Assembly (NCBI RefSeq): GCF_030646155.1
Contig: NZ_JAUTDN010000029.1
Span: 1-64,000 of the forward strand
DNA: 64,000 bases
Direction: 5' to 3'
Source of the DNA: Conexibacter sp. CPCC 205762
GTDB taxonomy: Bacteria; Actinomycetota; Thermoleophilia; Solirubrobacterales; Solirubrobacteraceae
The translations under genes were made by a program, and so were the position numbers. Positions 21,031 to 30,631 of the stretch are shown in pieces. Under the pieces are notes generated by a model. That model saw only the letters and a list, made by a program, of their open reading frames with translations, was not told the origin of the DNA and made no database searches. Numbering within the stretch: position 1 is the stretch's first letter; each line of letters opens with the position of its first letter.

Positions 21031-22443
21031 TCATCTGACCAACCTGACCTCGTAGCCGGCGCCGAGGCCGGCGCTGTCACCGGCGCCGCCGAGCAGGCCA
21101 AAGATGCGGGCGACGTAGGCCTGCGTCTCGGGATAGGCCGGGATGCAGCCGCAGCCGCTGACGGCGCCCGGCCCGGCGTTGTAGGCGGCGAGTGCGAGCG
21201 GGACGCTGCCGAACTGCCGCAGCAGGTCGCGCATCATCCTGCCCTGCGCGTCGATCGCCGCGGTTGCGTCGAACGGGTTGTCGAGTCCGTACGTGCGCGC
21301 CGTGCCGGGCATGAACTGAGCGATCCCCTGCGCTCCTGCCGGCGAGACCGCGAACGGGTTGAAGCCGCTCTCGGCGTACAGCTGCGCCGCCAGCAGCGCC
21401 GCCGAGACGTTCCAGCGCTGCGCCGCCGCCGAGATCGCAGGCGCGAACTGCGCAGGCACGAACGACGGCATCGCACCACGACCGTCGCCTCCTCCGCCGT
21501 AGCCGACGGAGGTCGTGCCTGCCGCCAACGTGTAGCCGTAGTGCCACGGCTCCCACGACATCCGTCTGACGAAATGGAAGCCGCCGGCGTTGGCTGCCAG
21601 CCAGCCGTAGGCGCTCTCGGGGCCGAGGTCCAGCTCGGTCCCGAGGCGGTGGAGCGATCTGCCGGGTGGCGCGACCCATCTCGGATCGGGATGAGCGGCG
21701 AACAGACGCGCCTGCTCGGCGCTGCTGCGCCAGCCGCTGGTGATCGTCAGCGCGACGCCGTCGCGGGCCGCCGCGGCCGCCATGCGGTCGAAGGCGATCG
21801 CGACGTCTGGCCGCATCGGCTTGCCTTGGCGGTAGGCGAGCGGGCCGCTGTAGTCACCAGGGCCGGCGCCGAGCGCGGCTGTCGCCGCCGACGGCGACAG
21901 CTCCGCCTCGGCGACGGCGTCGACCGCGGCCTCGCGACGTTCGCCGCCGGCCTTCACGACCGCCGGATCGGTGACGGTAACGCGGATCCGCGTCGGCGCG
22001 AATGCGGCGCCGTCGGGGAAGGCGACGGAGATCCGCTCGGCGCCGTTGAGCCGCGCCGTCGCCTCCGCCCGTCTGCGCGCGAGCGCGAGGTACGTGTCAC
22101 GCGAGAGGTGCGACGGGTTCGGGACGCGACCGATGTACGCCGGCTGGAACAGCCGCGGATAGACCGCGCGCATCGCCCGCGCTCCGCCGAGCGCACCGAG
22201 GTCGGCCGCGCGCTGGTTGTCGCCTCTCTCCCCGAGCCCCGCCGCGATCCCACCGAGCACGACCGCGCCGACCAGCACCACGCACATCACAGCCACCAGC
22301 AGCAGCGCCGCCTGCCCGCGCTCCTCACGCGCGAAGCGGCGCCCCGGCCGCGCCGTGCCGATCGCCGCTGCCTCTCCGCGGATGACGATCTGCCCACGCA
22401 TTTCCGCCCGATTGAGCGCGTGCATCGCCGCCGGCCCGCTCAT
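21031..22443 (-). CDS. TadG-like N-terminus fused to VanY-type carboxypeptidase and lytic transglycosylase
   Basis: A 470-residue three-part protein. Residues about 34-75 (REERGQAALLLVAVMCVVLVGAVVLGG) form a TadG-like pseudopilin N-terminus with one membrane segment. Residues about 215-300 look like a D-Ala-D-Ala carboxypeptidase of the VanY kind: TSGWRSSAEQARLF, the zinc-type motif SLHRLGTELDLGP and WEPWHYGY. Residues about 345-455 are an SLT (Slt70/MltC type) transglycosylase: LYAESGFNPFAVSPAGAQGIAQFMPGTARTYG with the catalytic glutamate, and LALAAYNAGPGAV. Start ATG overlaps the preceding stop (ATGA). The likely job is to open peptidoglycan for a Tad-type pilus. I know no common family with this exact order. 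Confidence 0.85.
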   Translation of the reverse strand: MSGPAAMHALNRAEMRGQIVIRGEAAAIGTARPGRRFAREERGQAALLLVAVMCVVLVGAVVLGGIAAGLGERGDNQRAADLGALGGARAMRAVYPRLFQPAYIGRVPNPSHLSRDTYLALARRRAEATARLNGAERISVAFPDGAAFAPTRIRVTVTDPAVVKAGGERREAAVDAVAEAELSPSAATAALGAGPGDYSGPLAYRQGKPMRPDVAIAFDRMAAAAARDGVALTITSGWRSSAEQARLFAAHPDPRWVAPPGRSLHRLGTELDLGPESAYGWLAANAGGFHFVRRMSWEPWHYGYTLAAGTTSVGYGGGGDGRGAMPSFVPAQFAPAISAAAQRWNVSAALLAAQLYAESGFNPFAVSPAGAQGIAQFMPGTARTYGLDNPFDATAAIDAQGRMMRDLLRQFGSVPLALAAYNAGPGAVSGCGCIPAYPETQAYVARIFGLLGGAGDSAGLGAGYEVRLVR

Positions 22444-23198
22444 CGCAGCCCCTCCCTCACGCTGAGCGCAACTACCGCGACGACCGCCGCGCGCGGGGCG
22501 CGCAGGCCGGCGAGCGCGGCGGCTGCGTCGAGCCGCCGCGGCGCGGGCATGGCCGCCGCCGGCAGCCCGAGCAGCGCGAGGCTCTCCAGCGTCGCGGCGG
22601 CGAGCGGTGTCGCGGCTGCTGCCGGCAGCACCACGACGACGCCGTCGTAGCAGACCAGCGCGCGGTCGAGCTGGTCCGAGCGGGCGCCGCCGATCCCGAT
22701 CACCGCCGGCAGCCCGCACTTCCGCGCGGCTCGCACGAGCGCCGCACCGAGGCTTTCGGCCGCATCCGCATCGGCGCCGCCGGGATCGCCTCCGGCCGGC
22801 TCGCGACCAGCGCGGGCCGCATCCGTTTCGGCGCCAGCCGGATCGCCTCCGGCCCCCTCGCCATCGGCCGGGGCCGCGTCGCGGTCGCTCGCGAGCCAGA
22901 CGAGCCGGCCGCAGGCGCGAGCGGGCAGATCGTCGCGGCGCAGGCGCGCGGCGGCGGCGACGCTCGCCGGCAGGTGAAGCAGGCCGCTCGGTGGCGCACC
23001 CGCGACGCAGGCGGTGAGCGCGGAGCGGGTGCCGCACGCGGCAGCGAGCGCCAGTGCGACGGCAGCCGCAGCCGGTTGCGGCGCCGCGGCAGCGGTCAGC
23101 ACCGCGACCGTCGGCCGCGGATGGCTGCCGCGGCGGGTCGCCGGCGCTGACGCCGAGACCGCGAACAGGTCGCCGAAGCCGACCAACGCCTCGCTCAT
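22440..23198 (-). CDS. Alanine-rich protein of Tad-like locus, unrecognised
   Basis: 252 residues, strongly alanine-rich. It has no P-loop; segments such as PTVAVLTAAAAPQPAAAAVALALAAACG, RLVWLASDRDAA and YDGVVVVLPAAAATPLAAATLESLALLGLP recall the Rossmann-like strands of CpaE/MinD-type proteins without their ATP site, so a degenerate CpaE is one idea. The middle holds an internal duplication of a 39-base unit at 22759-22797 and 22816-22854, giving acidic repeats (ETDAARAG, GADADAAE). Both ends overlap their neighbours by ATGA. Its first 14 residues resemble the duplicated unit of the 35-residue microprotein immediately upstream. Confidence 0.75.
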   Translation of the reverse strand: MSEALVGFGDLFAVSASAPATRRGSHPRPTVAVLTAAAAPQPAAAAVALALAAACGTRSALTACVAGAPPSGLLHLPASVAAAARLRRDDLPARACGRLVWLASDRDAAPADGEGAGGDPAGAETDAARAGREPAGGDPGGADADAAESLGAALVRAARKCGLPAVIGIGGARSDQLDRALVCYDGVVVVLPAAAATPLAAATLESLALLGLPAAAMPAPRRLDAAAALAGLRAPRAAVVAVVALSVREGLR

Positions 23199-23302
23199 GG
23201 CACCAGCACGCTGCGAAGGGATTCGCCAACGCCGATTGACACGCCGCTCATGGCACCAGCGCCCTGAGAAGGTCCGCCAAAGCCGATCGACACGCCGCTC
23301 AT
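23195..23302 (-). CDS. 35-residue microprotein with internally duplicated sequence
   Basis: A short frame of 35 codons lies exactly between the second TadE-like gene and the alanine-rich gene. Its ATG overlaps the TadE-like stop (ATGA) and its TGA overlaps the next ATG (ATGA), so all three are translationally coupled. It reads MSGVSIGFGGPSQGAGA followed by MSGVSIGVGESLRSVLVP, a near duplication, and the start of the next protein (MSEALVGFGDLF) looks like a third, diverged copy. It is less G+C-rich than its neighbours. Function unknown. It could be a genuine small peptide or only a duplicated start region that keeps ribosomes moving from one gene to the next. Confidence 0.55.
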   Translation of the reverse strand: MSGVSIGFGGPSQGAGAMSGVSIGVGESLRSVLVP

Positions 23303-23982
23303 GACGCCGGCCCCGCGTCGGCGGTGGCGGTCGCGCGCAGGCGGCTGCCGAGTCCGGGCAGCAGCGACGGCGGTGTCAGCGTGACACGAACGCGGGTCGC
23401 GGTCGCGTGCACGTCGATGCGGCCGCGGGCCCAGCCGGGCACGGCCGCTCTCGCCGCGGCGACGCCGTCGCGCCCTTGCGCGATCGCGACCGCAGCGCTG
23501 TCGGCGGCGTGGTCGGCCAGCTCGGCGGCCGCGCCGGCGGCAAGGGCCTGCAGCATCGCGATCGCGACGATCCCGAACAACGGCAGCAGCGCGACGAACT
23601 CGACCGCCGCCTGGCCACGCTCGTCACCCCGCGAGCGCCGCGCCGCACGCCAGACGCCAGCGCGCCAGCCGCAGAGCCGCCAGCCGCAGAGCCGCCAGCC
23701 GCAGGAACGCCGAGCGGGGGCTCGCCAGCCGCAGAGCCGCCAGCCGCAGAGCCGCCAGCCGCAGGAACGCCGAGCGGGGGCTCGCCAGCCGCAGAGCCGC
23801 CAGCCGCAGAGCCGCCAGCCGCAGGAACGCCGAGCGGGGGCTCGCCAGCCGCAGCGTCGCCAGCCGCAGAGACGCCGAGCGGGGGCTCGCCAGCCGCAGC
23901 CTCGCCGGCCGCTGGCGCGCCGCCGAGCGCGGAGTCTCCACCCGCGGACGCAAGGACGCGCGGGGGTGCTGAGACGCGTCAT
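23299..23982 (-). CDS. TadE-like pseudopilin with long Cys-Gly-Trp-Arg repeat leader
   Basis: 227 residues. The C-terminal 104 residues are a TadE-type minor pseudopilin: ERG followed by QAAVEFVALLPLFGIVAIAML, matching the G/xxxxE type III prepilin cleavage site and membrane helix, then a small extracellular domain. The leader before the cleavage site is about 123 residues instead of the usual short one. It contains twelve CGWR tetrapeptides, encoded by a tandem 60-base repeat (unit CGWRAPARRSCGWRLCGWRL). ATG at 23982 overlaps the previous gene's stop (ATGA), and I see no ATG or GTG in frame between the repeats and the pilin part, so the repeat should be translated. Confidence 0.75.
   Translation of the reverse strand: MTRLSTPARPCVRGWRLRARRRASGRRGCGWRAPARRLCGWRRCGWRAPARRSCGWRLCGWRLCGWRAPARRSCGWRLCGWRLCGWRAPARRSCGWRLCGWRLCGWRAGVWRAARRSRGDERGQAAVEFVALLPLFGIVAIAMLQALAAGAAAELADHAADSAAVAIAQGRDGVAAARAAVPGWARGRIDVHATATRVRVTLTPPSLLPGLGSRLRATATADAGPAS
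23664..23920. repeat. 60-base tandem repeat array in TadE-like gene
   Basis: Bases 23701-23760 and 23761-23820 are identical; flanking partial copies start at 23664 and decay from about 23855 to 23920. Each 60-base unit is itself built from 15-base subunits with core GCCAGCCGCAGAGCC. Because 60 is a multiple of three, copy-number change would keep the frame. Confidence 0.9.
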
Positions 23983-24371
23983 CGCTGCTCCTCGAAGCGG
24001 GCACGGGTGGTGACGCTCGTGAGCGTGCCGCCGCCGATCGCCGCCGGGATCGCGAGCACGAGCGCGATCTCGCCGTCGTCGCCGCGACGGACGCGCAGAC
24101 CGTGCTCGAAGCGGCCGGGCAGGACGCCGCGAGCGGCGCGCAGGGGATCGGCGCCGACCGCTTCGGCGCGAGCGGCGGCGCGAGCGGCGCCGCCGGCGAG
24201 CCAGATCGCCGCGCCCGCGAGCGCGACCTGCCACAGCAGCGCGAGCGCGAGGCCGACGAAGGGCAGCAGCGCCGCCAGCTCGACCGCAGCCTGACCATCG
24301 GCCCGGCGAGCGTTCGAGAGGGCCGCGGAGAGGGCCGCGGAGAGGGTTCGTGGAGGGCGCGGAAAAGGCAT
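23979..24371 (-). CDS. TadE-like pseudopilin
   Basis: 130 residues. A basic leader MPFPRPPRTLSAALSAALSNARRADG precedes QAAVELAALLPFVGLALALLWQVALAG, a type III prepilin-like cleavage site with glutamate at +5 and one membrane helix; the rest is a small domain with two cysteine-free beta segments (EHGLRVRRGDDGEIALVLAIP). First gene of the Tad-like set read on the minus strand. The leader DNA has a 15-base duplication (encoding LSAALSAAL). Its stop overlaps the start of the second TadE-like gene (ATGA). TadE proteins are minor pilins or assembly factors of Flp/Tad systems. Confidence 0.83.
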   Translation of the reverse strand: MPFPRPPRTLSAALSAALSNARRADGQAAVELAALLPFVGLALALLWQVALAGAAIWLAGGAARAAARAEAVGADPLRAARGVLPGRFEHGLRVRRGDDGEIALVLAIPAAIGGGTLTSVTTRARFEEQR

Positions 24372-24465
24372 GCCCGCACCCTCGCAAGCGGGCCTGCAAC
24401 AGCTCTAGAGCCAGTTTGCGACGTCTCTGCGCAGGCGCTGCGACAAGTGAGCCGCGGGCGCGGCC

Positions 24466-25344
24466 TCAGCCGCCGCGCAGGAGCGTCGTCGGCGCGACGC
24501 CGGTCAGCTCGTGGCAGTCGCGCGCGAAGTGCGGCTGATCGGCGTAGCCGGCGTCGGCCGCGATGCGGCCCAGGCCGCCGGAGAGCGCCCGCGCGGGATC
24601 GCTCCAAGCGGCTCTCAGCGCCCGCTGCAGCCGCAGCACGCGCGTGAGCGTCGCGGGTCCGTAGCCGACCGCCGTCCGCAGCCGTCGCAGCAGCTGGCGC
24701 TCGCTGACGCCGAGCGCCGCAGCGAGGTCGCGGGCGCGGGGCGGGTGGCCGGGGACGCTGGCGAGGCCCGCCGCACGGGCCCGCCCGGCCGGCCCGAGGT
24801 CACGCGCACGGGTGTCGCAAGCACCTCCGAGCGCGCCGACCGCCGCCAGCGCGAGCCGGTCGACCGGCGGCGTGTCCGCGCGGCGGGCCAGCAGCGCGCG
24901 CTCCAGCAGGTCGAGCTGCTGCGGCGCGGAGCCGGCCTCCGCCAGCGCCGCTTCCAGCGGGGCGACCGCCGCGGCGCCCCACAGCTCGGCGAGCGGCACG
25001 CGCGCGTCGCGCAGCGCGGTCAGCGGCAGGCCGAGCGGGCCGGCTGCGGCGCCGGTCGCGAAGCGCAGGCCGACGGTCGTCGAGCCCGGCGGCAGCGCGG
25101 CGATCATCGCCCGCGTCGCGGGCCCGGCGACGACCAGCTCGCGGCCGGCGACCCAGACGACGTCGACGCAGCCGTCGGGCACGACCCGCTGCCGGCGCGC
25201 GGGCGCGACGTGCTGCTCCCAGCGGCAGGCGAGCAGGTCGCGCAGCTCCGCGCGCGGCGGCAGCTCGCGGTAGACGGAGGCGGGCGACACCCCGGCGTCC
25301 GCAGCGTGTGGGAGCGGCGCCGGGTCAGTACTCGCGCGCGGCAC
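24466..25344 (-). CDS. AraC-family transcriptional regulator
   Basis: 292 residues. The N-terminal half resembles the DUF6597-type sensor (YRELPPRAELRDLLACRWEQ, RVVPDGCVDVVWVAGRELVVAGPATR), and the C-terminal 100 residues are an AraC double HTH (RDLAAALGVSERQLLRRLRTAVGYGPATLTRVLRLQRALRAA, LGRIAADAGYADQPHFARDCHELTGVAPTTL). Its first 20 bases overlap the end of the small membrane-protein gene upstream, so the two are probably cotranscribed; a later start is possible. Target unknown; it lies 94 bases upstream of the Tad-like set on the same strand. Confidence 0.9.
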   Translation of the reverse strand: MPRASTDPAPLPHAADAGVSPASVYRELPPRAELRDLLACRWEQHVAPARRQRVVPDGCVDVVWVAGRELVVAGPATRAMIAALPPGSTTVGLRFATGAAAGPLGLPLTALRDARVPLAELWGAAAVAPLEAALAEAGSAPQQLDLLERALLARRADTPPVDRLALAAVGALGGACDTRARDLGPAGRARAAGLASVPGHPPRARDLAAALGVSERQLLRRLRTAVGYGPATLTRVLRLQRALRAAWSDPARALSGGLGRIAADAGYADQPHFARDCHELTGVAPTTLLRGG

Positions 25345-25681
25345 GGAAGACGTAGTAGACGCCGTAGACGGCGGCTGCCACGAGCGCGAACCAGGCGACG
25401 GTGCCGCCTGCTCCGGAGTTCCACATCCGGCTCGCCGCCACCAGCAGGAAGGTGACGAGCGCGGCGCAGCCGTAGAGGATCGCGCGGTTGCGATCGCCGA
25501 GGCCGTAGAGATCGAGCCTCCGTTCGCGGAACAGCCTCACCGCGAGGTAGGCGAGCGCCGTGAACATCACGATCGAGAGGATCTGCGTGATCACGTTGCT
25601 GGTGCGCCCACCACCGGGGATGAACGCGACGCCCGCGGCGAGCGCGAGGATGATCACGACGTTGCGGACGGCCTGGGTCAT
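25325..25681 (-). CDS. Small membrane protein with four predicted helices
   Basis: 118 residues. Hydrophobic segments: VRNVVIILALAAGVAFIPG, NVITQILSIVMFTALAYLAVRLF, AILYGCAALVTFLLVAASRMW and VAWFALVAAAVYGVYYVFRA. Between helices 2 and 3 lies RERRLDLYGLGDRN. I recognise no family with certainty. It overlaps the AraC gene by 20 bases and is preceded by a strong terminator, so the pair forms its own unit. Confidence 0.7.
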   Translation of the reverse strand: MTQAVRNVVIILALAAGVAFIPGGGRTSNVITQILSIVMFTALAYLAVRLFRERRLDLYGLGDRNRAILYGCAALVTFLLVAASRMWNSGAGGTVAWFALVAAAVYGVYYVFRAAREY

Positions 25682-25705
25682 CGCTCACCTATTGCAGCAC
25701 AAACG

Positions 25706-25744
25706 CAGACCGGCCGGGCGTCGCAGCGACGCCCGGCCGGTCTG
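25706..25744 (-). terminator. Strong hairpin after response regulator gene
   Basis: A 17-base perfect stem (25706-25722 with 25728-25744, CAGACCGGCCGGGCGTC) and 5-base loop, 30 bases downstream of the response regulator stop. Confidence 0.8.
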
Positions 25745-25773
25745 AAAGACGGAATGGATCGGCTCGCGCCGGA

Positions 25774-26628
25774 TCAGCCGATCGACGCGAAGTCGTTCGG
25801 CAGCACGTCCGGGATGCTCGTCTCCAGCGCATCGCCGGCCGAGCCGTCCTGCGCGCCGGCGCCGTCGGCCGGCTCCGGGGCGAAGCGGTAGCCGACGCCG
25901 AAGTGCGTGTGGATGTAGCGCCACTGCGGTGAGGCGCGCTCCAGCTTCTGCCGCAGCTTGCGCACGAAGACGTCGACCGAGCGGTCGCCGTGGGCCATCG
26001 CGTAGCCCCACACGCGCTGGTAGATCGCCTCGCGCTCGAGCACCTGGCCGGCGTTGCCGGCGAGCAGGCGGATCAGCTCGAACTCGCGACGCGTCAGGTC
26101 GAGGCTGCGCGAGCCGACGAAGGCCTGGAACTGGTCGGGCTTGATCGAGATCTCGCCGGCCTCGACGATCGGGCGCTCGACCGGCGGGGCCGCCAGCCGG
26201 CCGCGGCGGACGATCGCCTCGATGCGGGCGACCAGCTCCTCCGGGTGGCAGGGCTTGCCGAGCCAGTCGTCGGCGCCGATCCGCAGCGCGCGGACGCGCT
26301 GGGCGACCGTCGACGGGCCGGTGCAGACGATCACGGGCAGCGCCGGCAGCGCCGCGCAGACCTGTTCGAGGTACGCCCAGCCGGGAGCACCCAGCACGGC
26401 GAGGTCGATCACGAGCGCGCCGAGGCGCATCGAGACCAGCTCGTCCACCGGCACCGCGCCGGTCAGGATCCGCTGCTGCCAGCCGCGCGCACGGACGCGC
26501 TTCTCGACCACTTGAAGGAAACCACTGTCGCCATCGATGATGGCGAGACGCAAGGGGGCCGTCCGCGACCCCGGGGCGTGTGACTCGTCATGGGGGGTAG
26601 CCACACCCGCGGTATAAGCCGTCTTCAT
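25774..26628 (-). CDS. Orphan OmpR/PhoB-type response regulator
   Basis: 284 residues. A receiver domain (about 27-140) carries the phosphoacceptor aspartate in ALVIDLAVLG and the lysine in WLGKPCHPEEL, but the acidic pocket reads IIDGDSG where most have adjacent acidic residues, so phosphorylation may be atypical. A winged-helix domain follows (LTRREFELIRLLAGNAGQVLEREAIYQRVWGY, DVFVRKLRQKLE, THFGVGYRF), then an acidic 35-residue tail. No histidine kinase is adjacent. It lies 190 bases downstream of phoU on the same strand, which makes a link to phosphate plausible but unproven. Confidence 0.92.
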   Translation of the reverse strand: MKTAYTAGVATPHDESHAPGSRTAPLRLAIIDGDSGFLQVVEKRVRARGWQQRILTGAVPVDELVSMRLGALVIDLAVLGAPGWAYLEQVCAALPALPVIVCTGPSTVAQRVRALRIGADDWLGKPCHPEELVARIEAIVRRGRLAAPPVERPIVEAGEISIKPDQFQAFVGSRSLDLTRREFELIRLLAGNAGQVLEREAIYQRVWGYAMAHGDRSVDVFVRKLRQKLERASPQWRYIHTHFGVGYRFAPEPADGAGAQDGSAGDALETSIPDVLPNDFASIG

Positions 26629-26744
26629 GGTGAGCAGGAGTCTAACGGCGAGCGGCGGCGGCTGAAGCCCGCTGTGACGGCTGATAACACGCCGTTCACA
26701 TCTTTCGCCCCAGACCCCGGAACAAGCCGGATGAACCTCACCAA

Positions 26745-26813
26745 AGCACGGAACGGAGTTCGTTCCGGGGCCGGAACCCCGGAACGTGGACGGGCCGCCG
26801 CAGCGGGCGGCCC
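26745..26813 (-). terminator. Stacked hairpins downstream of phoU
   Basis: Two inverted repeats in a row: CGTTCCGGGG/CCCCGGAACG (26761-26770 with 26777-26786) and GGGCCGCC/GGCGGCCC (26792-26799 with 26806-26813). They lie just after the phoU stop and probably end its transcript. The remaining bases up to the response regulator start hold GTTCATCCGG and GTTCCGG copies on the minus strand that might be a regulator site. Confidence 0.6.
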
Positions 26814-26818
26814 GGAAC

Positions 26819-27517
26819 TCAGTCGAGGCGGACCTGCGAGGCGTCGGAGAACTCGCGGAAGAGCCCTGTGACGACGAACGCCGTCTGCTCGCCGATGTCG
26901 ACGGCGTTGTCGCCGATCCGCTCCAGACAGCGGGCGACGAGCGTCATGTGCATCGCCCACTCGCGCAGCTCCGGCTCGTCGCCGATCTCGACCGAGCGTG
27001 CGAAGATCCCGCGGTTGAGCGCGTTGACCTCGCGGTCGAGCGCCACCAGCTCCTCCGCCAGCGGCAGGTCGCGTGAGGCGAAGGCGCGCTTGGCCTGCAG
27101 CGTCTGGCCGCGGACGCAGGCGCCCATCCGCGCGATCAGGTCGAGCAGCTGACGGTCGCTCGGCGGCTCGGCGCCGTCGAGCGGGACGAGCTTGGCTATC
27201 GTCACGCACTGGTCGCCCATCCGCTCGATGTGGCGGATCACGTGCAGCAGCGAGGCGACGACGCGCAGGTCGCCCGCGACCGGCGCCTGCAGCGCCAGCA
27301 GCGAGAGGATCGCCTGGTGCGTCTCCAGGTAGCGGCCGTCGATCCGGTCGTCGTCGGCGACGACGATGCTGGCGAGCTCGTCGTCGTGGGTCATCAGCGC
27401 CTCCAGGGCGCGATCGACCGCGGTCACGACCATGTCGAGACCTTCCAGCGTCTGACGCTCGATCTGCTCGAGCTGATCGCGGTACTCCTGGCGCATCTGG
27501 ACCATGTGGACGGTCAT
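26819..27517 (-). CDS. phoU: Phosphate transport system regulator PhoU
   Basis: 232 residues in two three-helix PhoU repeats. Seen: EQIERQTLEGLDMVVTAVDRALEAL, the metal-binding signatures RHIERMGDQCVTIAK (first repeat) and RCLERIGDNAVDIGEQTAFV (second repeat). PhoU links the Pst transporter to the PhoR kinase and lowers Pho signalling. ATG at 27517 with GGGAGGGG upstream. It follows the TIM-barrel gene by 19 bases, so the two form an operon. Pst genes are not in the window. Confidence 0.95.
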   Translation of the reverse strand: MTVHMVQMRQEYRDQLEQIERQTLEGLDMVVTAVDRALEALMTHDDELASIVVADDDRIDGRYLETHQAILSLLALQAPVAGDLRVVASLLHVIRHIERMGDQCVTIAKLVPLDGAEPPSDRQLLDLIARMGACVRGQTLQAKRAFASRDLPLAEELVALDREVNALNRGIFARSVEIGDEPELREWAMHMTLVARCLERIGDNAVDIGEQTAFVVTGLFREFSDASQVRLD

Positions 27518-27536
27518 TGTCCCCTCCCCGCGCTTT

Positions 27537-28448
27537 TCAGGCGCGCGTAAGCAGCTCCGCGCTGACCGTCGCGAGTCGCAGCGGCTCCGGCCGGTGACCG
27601 GAGGCGATCTCCATCACCAGTGGCGCCGCATGCTCCCGCAGCAGCGGCGCAAGCGCCCGCCAGGGCACCGTGCCCCGGCCCGGCGCCATGTGCAGGTCGA
27701 GCCGCAGCGGCATGATCCCGGGAGGCGTCCCGGGGCCGCGGCGGACTCCAAGGTTGTCGTGCAGGTGGAAGAGCGCGACGTCGTCGGCGACCTCGTCCAG
27801 CACGTCGACGAGCGCGTGGCCGTCGAGCTGCGCGGTGACGTGCGCATGGCCGACGTCGAACGCCATTCCGACGGCCGGCGAGTCGAGCCGCCGCACGAGG
27901 TCGCGGACGAACAGCGGCGCGTGCGCGGGCTCGCGCTCGTCGGCGCCGATCGGATAGGCCGGCGCGAGGTTCTCCAGCGCCAGCCGCAGCCCGGCGCGCT
28001 CGGCCAGCGCGGAGCCGCGCAGCAGCGCGACCTCCTCGCGCTCCAGCTGCTCCTCCCCGGCCGCGCGGCCGGCGTGGAGGACGACGATCGCCGCGCCGAC
28101 GCGCTCGGCGCAGCCGAGCAGGCCGGCGAGCGCGGCCGCGTGCTCGCGGACGGAGAGGTCGAGCGCGTCCGGCGCGTGCAGGACGACGCGCAGGCCGGTC
28201 GGCGCGAGCACCGCGCGCAGGCAGTCGGACCAGTGGCGGGCGCTGGTCGCGTCGGCGAGCATCGCGACCGGCGGCGCGTGCAGCTGCACCCAGGCGTAGC
28301 CGCAGGCCTCCAGCCGCTTCAGCTCAGGCGCGGTCGGCCACGCCTCGCGCGAGACCGCAAGCCCCAGCCGCCCGTCGAGCGGATGCTCGCCGGAGAGGCC
28401 TGCGAGCCGCTGCGGAGAGCGCGGGCGGTCGGTCGCGACATCGGACAT
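27537..28448 (-). CDS. Sugar phosphate isomerase/epimerase-like TIM-barrel protein
   Basis: 303 residues, xylose-isomerase-like/AP-endonuclease-2 fold. Seen: GLAVSREAWPTAPELKRLEACGYAWVQLHAP, VLHAGRAAG, LALENLAP with the metal-ligand glutamate, VGMAFDVGHAHVT with aspartate and histidines, LFHLHDN and APLVMEI. The metal site looks complete, so it is probably active, on an unknown sugar, inositol or keto substrate. It heads a two-gene unit with phoU. Confidence 0.85.
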   Translation of the reverse strand: MSDVATDRPRSPQRLAGLSGEHPLDGRLGLAVSREAWPTAPELKRLEACGYAWVQLHAPPVAMLADATSARHWSDCLRAVLAPTGLRVVLHAPDALDLSVREHAAALAGLLGCAERVGAAIVVLHAGRAAGEEQLEREEVALLRGSALAERAGLRLALENLAPAYPIGADEREPAHAPLFVRDLVRRLDSPAVGMAFDVGHAHVTAQLDGHALVDVLDEVADDVALFHLHDNLGVRRGPGTPPGIMPLRLDLHMAPGRGTVPWRALAPLLREHAAPLVMEIASGHRPEPLRLATVSAELLTRA

Positions 28449-28544
28449 GGCGCGACGGTACGCGCGCTGACAGATCGGCGTGTGTTACCGATGTGACCAA
28501 CTCGTGACGGCACGGTGAACGTGTCGCGAACGTCCCGCAACCTG

Positions 28545-28570
28545 AGGCCCGCGAACGTGTTCGCGGGCCT
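28545..28570 (-). terminator. Terminator after ABC-F gene
   Basis: An 11-base perfect stem AGGCCCGCGAA (28545-28555 with 28560-28570) and 4-base loop, 20 bases past the ABC-F stop. Confidence 0.7.
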
Positions 28571-28590
28571 GTCGAGATTCGTCCCGGGCC

Positions 28591-30540
<1,950 letters not shown>

Positions 30541-30631
30541 CGCTCCCCATGGTAGGCGGGCTGACGCGCGCGGGCGGCCTGGCAGCCGACGGGGCGCTTC
30601 CGGCGGCAGGTCCGTTATTGTTCGGCGCCTC

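Noticed and set aside
23664..23920. Possible CRISPR array
   Set aside because: The repeats are contiguous 60-base and 15-base units without unique spacers, and no cas genes are present.
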